Origin: Tabrizicola sp. TH137
Lineage (GTDB): Bacteria; Pseudomonadota; Alphaproteobacteria; Rhodobacterales; Rhodobacteraceae
NCBI RefSeq assembly: GCF_002855575.1
Contig: NZ_PKRQ01000001.1
Span: forward strand, 744,001 to 808,000
Length of the DNA: 64,000 nt
Direction: 5' to 3'
This document shows positions 62,973-64,000 of this stretch, piece by piece (position 1 is the stretch's first letter; each line of letters starts with the position of its first letter). The notes under the pieces are model-generated. The model was not told the DNA's origin. It made no database searches and saw only the letters and a list, made by a program, of their open reading frames with translations. The position numbers were made by a program, and so were the translations under genes.

Positions 62973-64000
62973 CTACTGCGCCGCCAGCTCCCGCGCGGGA
63001 ACCAGAATCCCCTCGCTCACGAAAGACAGGGCCAGCGCCGCCGCCCCATGCGCCCAAAGCAGGTCGCCCCAGGCATGGATCTCGATCGGCGGGCGCGGCC
63101 GCCCGGTCTGGATCGCCAGCGCCTCCATCTCTGCCAGCGTCTCCTGCGCATAAAGGTAATCATAGCGCATCCGCTCACCCGACAGGATGATCAGCGCCGG
63201 ATCGAACAGGTTGATGACATTGGACAATCCCACCGCCAGATAGCGCCCCGCGCGGCGAAAGATCGACCGTGCCGCCGTATTCCCGGCCTTGGCATGGTCA
63301 TAGAGCGACTCCAGCAGCACGCTGATCGACTGCCCCTCCCGATGCGTCCAGTTCAACGCCGTCGTCGCCTCGCGTGCCAGCGCATAGTCGGCGATGTAGG
63401 CCTCAAGGCATCCCCTCTGCCCGCAACGGCACAGCGCTCCGTCCAGTTGCACCTTGGTATGGCCCAACTCCATGCCAAGCCCCTGGGTTCCCCGGTAAAT
63501 CCGGTGGTTGATGACATAGCCCATCCCCACCCCATGCTCGATGGTGACCACCGCGAAATCCGCCAGCCCCCGCCCCGCGCCGAACCACAGTTCCGCCAGC
63601 GTCACGAGGTTGGCGTCATTGTCGATCACCACCGGCAACCCCAACCGCGCCTGCGCCACCGCCGCCAGCGGCACCGCCCGATCCGACAGGACCGACGACC
63701 ACATCACCATCCCGGCCACGGAATCGACAAATCCCGGCACCCCGATCCCCACCGCAGAAAGCTCACCCCGCCCCAGCCCCGCCTTGGCGCAGACCCGGTC
63801 CAGCAGCGTCTCGATAGCGGCCAGCATTTCGGGCATCGTCATCGGCCCGGGCCGCCGCGGGATCACGTCATCGGCGATCAGGTTGCCCGCGAAATCCACG
63901 ATCACCGCCGTATGCTCGCGATCCGAAAGCTTCATCCCCGCCACGCGATGCGCGCCCGCCTTCACGCCCAGCAGGACAGCGGGCCGTCCCCGCCCCTGCT
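62973..64000 (-). CDS. ROK family transcriptional regulator, 5' end outside the window
   Basis: The frame stays open to the window edge; residues before the GTG at 63965 (RPAVLLGVKAGAHRVAG) continue a ROK domain, so the start and the N-terminal helix-turn-helix lie beyond 64000. Visible: VGIGVPGFVDSVAG, the ATP/sugar site IDNDANLVTLAE, and the zinc motif CRCGQRGCLEAY; the His of GMELGHTKVQ is the fourth zinc ligand. Such proteins control sugar uptake operons (NagC/XylR type). No target operon lies beside it within the window. Confidence 0.85.
   Translation of the reverse strand, partial: QGRGRPAVLLGVKAGAHRVAGMKLSDREHTAVIVDFAGNLIADDVIPRRPGPMTMPEMLAAIETLLDRVCAKAGLGRGELSAVGIGVPGFVDSVAGMVMWSSVLSDRAVPLAAVAQARLGLPVVIDNDANLVTLAELWFGAGRGLADFAVVTIEHGVGMGYVINHRIYRGTQGLGMELGHTKVQLDGALCRCGQRGCLEAYIADYALAREATTALNWTHREGQSISVLLESLYDHAKAGNTAARSIFRRAGRYLAVGLSNVINLFDPALIILSGERMRYDYLYAQETLAEMEALAIQTGRPRPPIEIHAWGDLLWAHGAAALALSFVSEGILVPARELAAQ

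Noticed and set aside
62878-63153. 91-codon open frame beginning in the second repeat
   Set aside because: It runs through the repeat and antisense to the ROK gene, with no ribosome-binding site; the repeated x-GT residues come from the 12-bp period.
1-64000. CRISPR array, prophage, insertion sequence, rRNA or tRNA gene
   Set aside because: I found no spaced direct repeats of CRISPR type, no transposase or integrase, and no rRNA or tRNA signature in either strand, though a tool search would be more sensitive for tRNAs.

Overview
The window is high-GC DNA (about two thirds G+C by eye) with the gene content and gene order of a Rhodobacteraceae-type alphaproteobacterium. Supporting signs are a grxC / nitrilase / marR string, a Calvin-cycle-subtype class II aldolase beside a class 1 FBPase, an erythritol (ery) cluster of the rhizobial/Brucella kind, ABC-rich polyol uptake, and an intergenic palindrome-rich repeat that I recall from this family. 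The genes look intact. The first and last genes are cut by the window edges. I saw no rRNA, tRNA, CRISPR array, insertion sequence or phage module.

Layout. 1-3321: end of a polyamine-type ABC transporter operon (ATPase tail, two permeases) followed by an aminoaldehyde dehydrogenase. 3481-7000: a hypothetical gene, an HI0933-type flavoprotein, a small HNH protein, and a coupled SDR / degenerate crotonase pair. 7133-16124: a DUF2125-like exported protein, pmbA, cysQ, mutS, exported msrA, a class IV aminotransferase and a sulfotransferase-like protein. 16204-22376: a PhyH-type dioxygenase, a lower-GC orphan protein, argG, ilvA, and a divergent Hpt / response-regulator-phosphatase pair. 22373-30588: Nudix proteins, hslO, cca, a two-half-transporter ABC exporter and an Fe-S RNA methyltransferase. 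30693-37338: two L,D-transpeptidases around a CAP-domain lipoprotein, a 59-residue exported peptide, hemH, a methyltransferase, comF, grxC, nitrilase and marR.

37347-56443 is the most interesting part, a roughly 19 kb tetritol-catabolism locus. A ten-gene minus-strand operon reads eryA-eryB-eryC-eryD-tpiA2-rpiB-fbp-fba-dhaK-dhaL. It diverges across a 585-bp control region from a sugar-type ABC importer (DUF2291 protein, ATPase, permease, binding protein). Next comes a second control/kinase/dehydrogenase set (DeoR regulator, FGGY kinase, GlpD-like flavoprotein). The ery enzymes should turn erythritol into erythrose-4-phosphate. The aldolase and phosphatase offer a route from erythrose-4-phosphate plus DHAP to sedoheptulose-7-phosphate, and DhaK/DhaL could supply DHAP or phosphorylate erythrulose. 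The control region holds a perfect inverted repeat (GTGATAA-N11-TTATCAC) over a promoter-like sequence and a 27-codon leader ORF with a strong ribosome-binding site.

56498-64000: a BrkB/YihY membrane protein, tamB and tamA, a 324-bp gap with a 12-bp-periodic repeat, and a 5'-truncated ROK regulator. The same four-unit 12-bp-periodic repeat also lies at 15355-15397, just ahead of the sulfotransferase-like gene.
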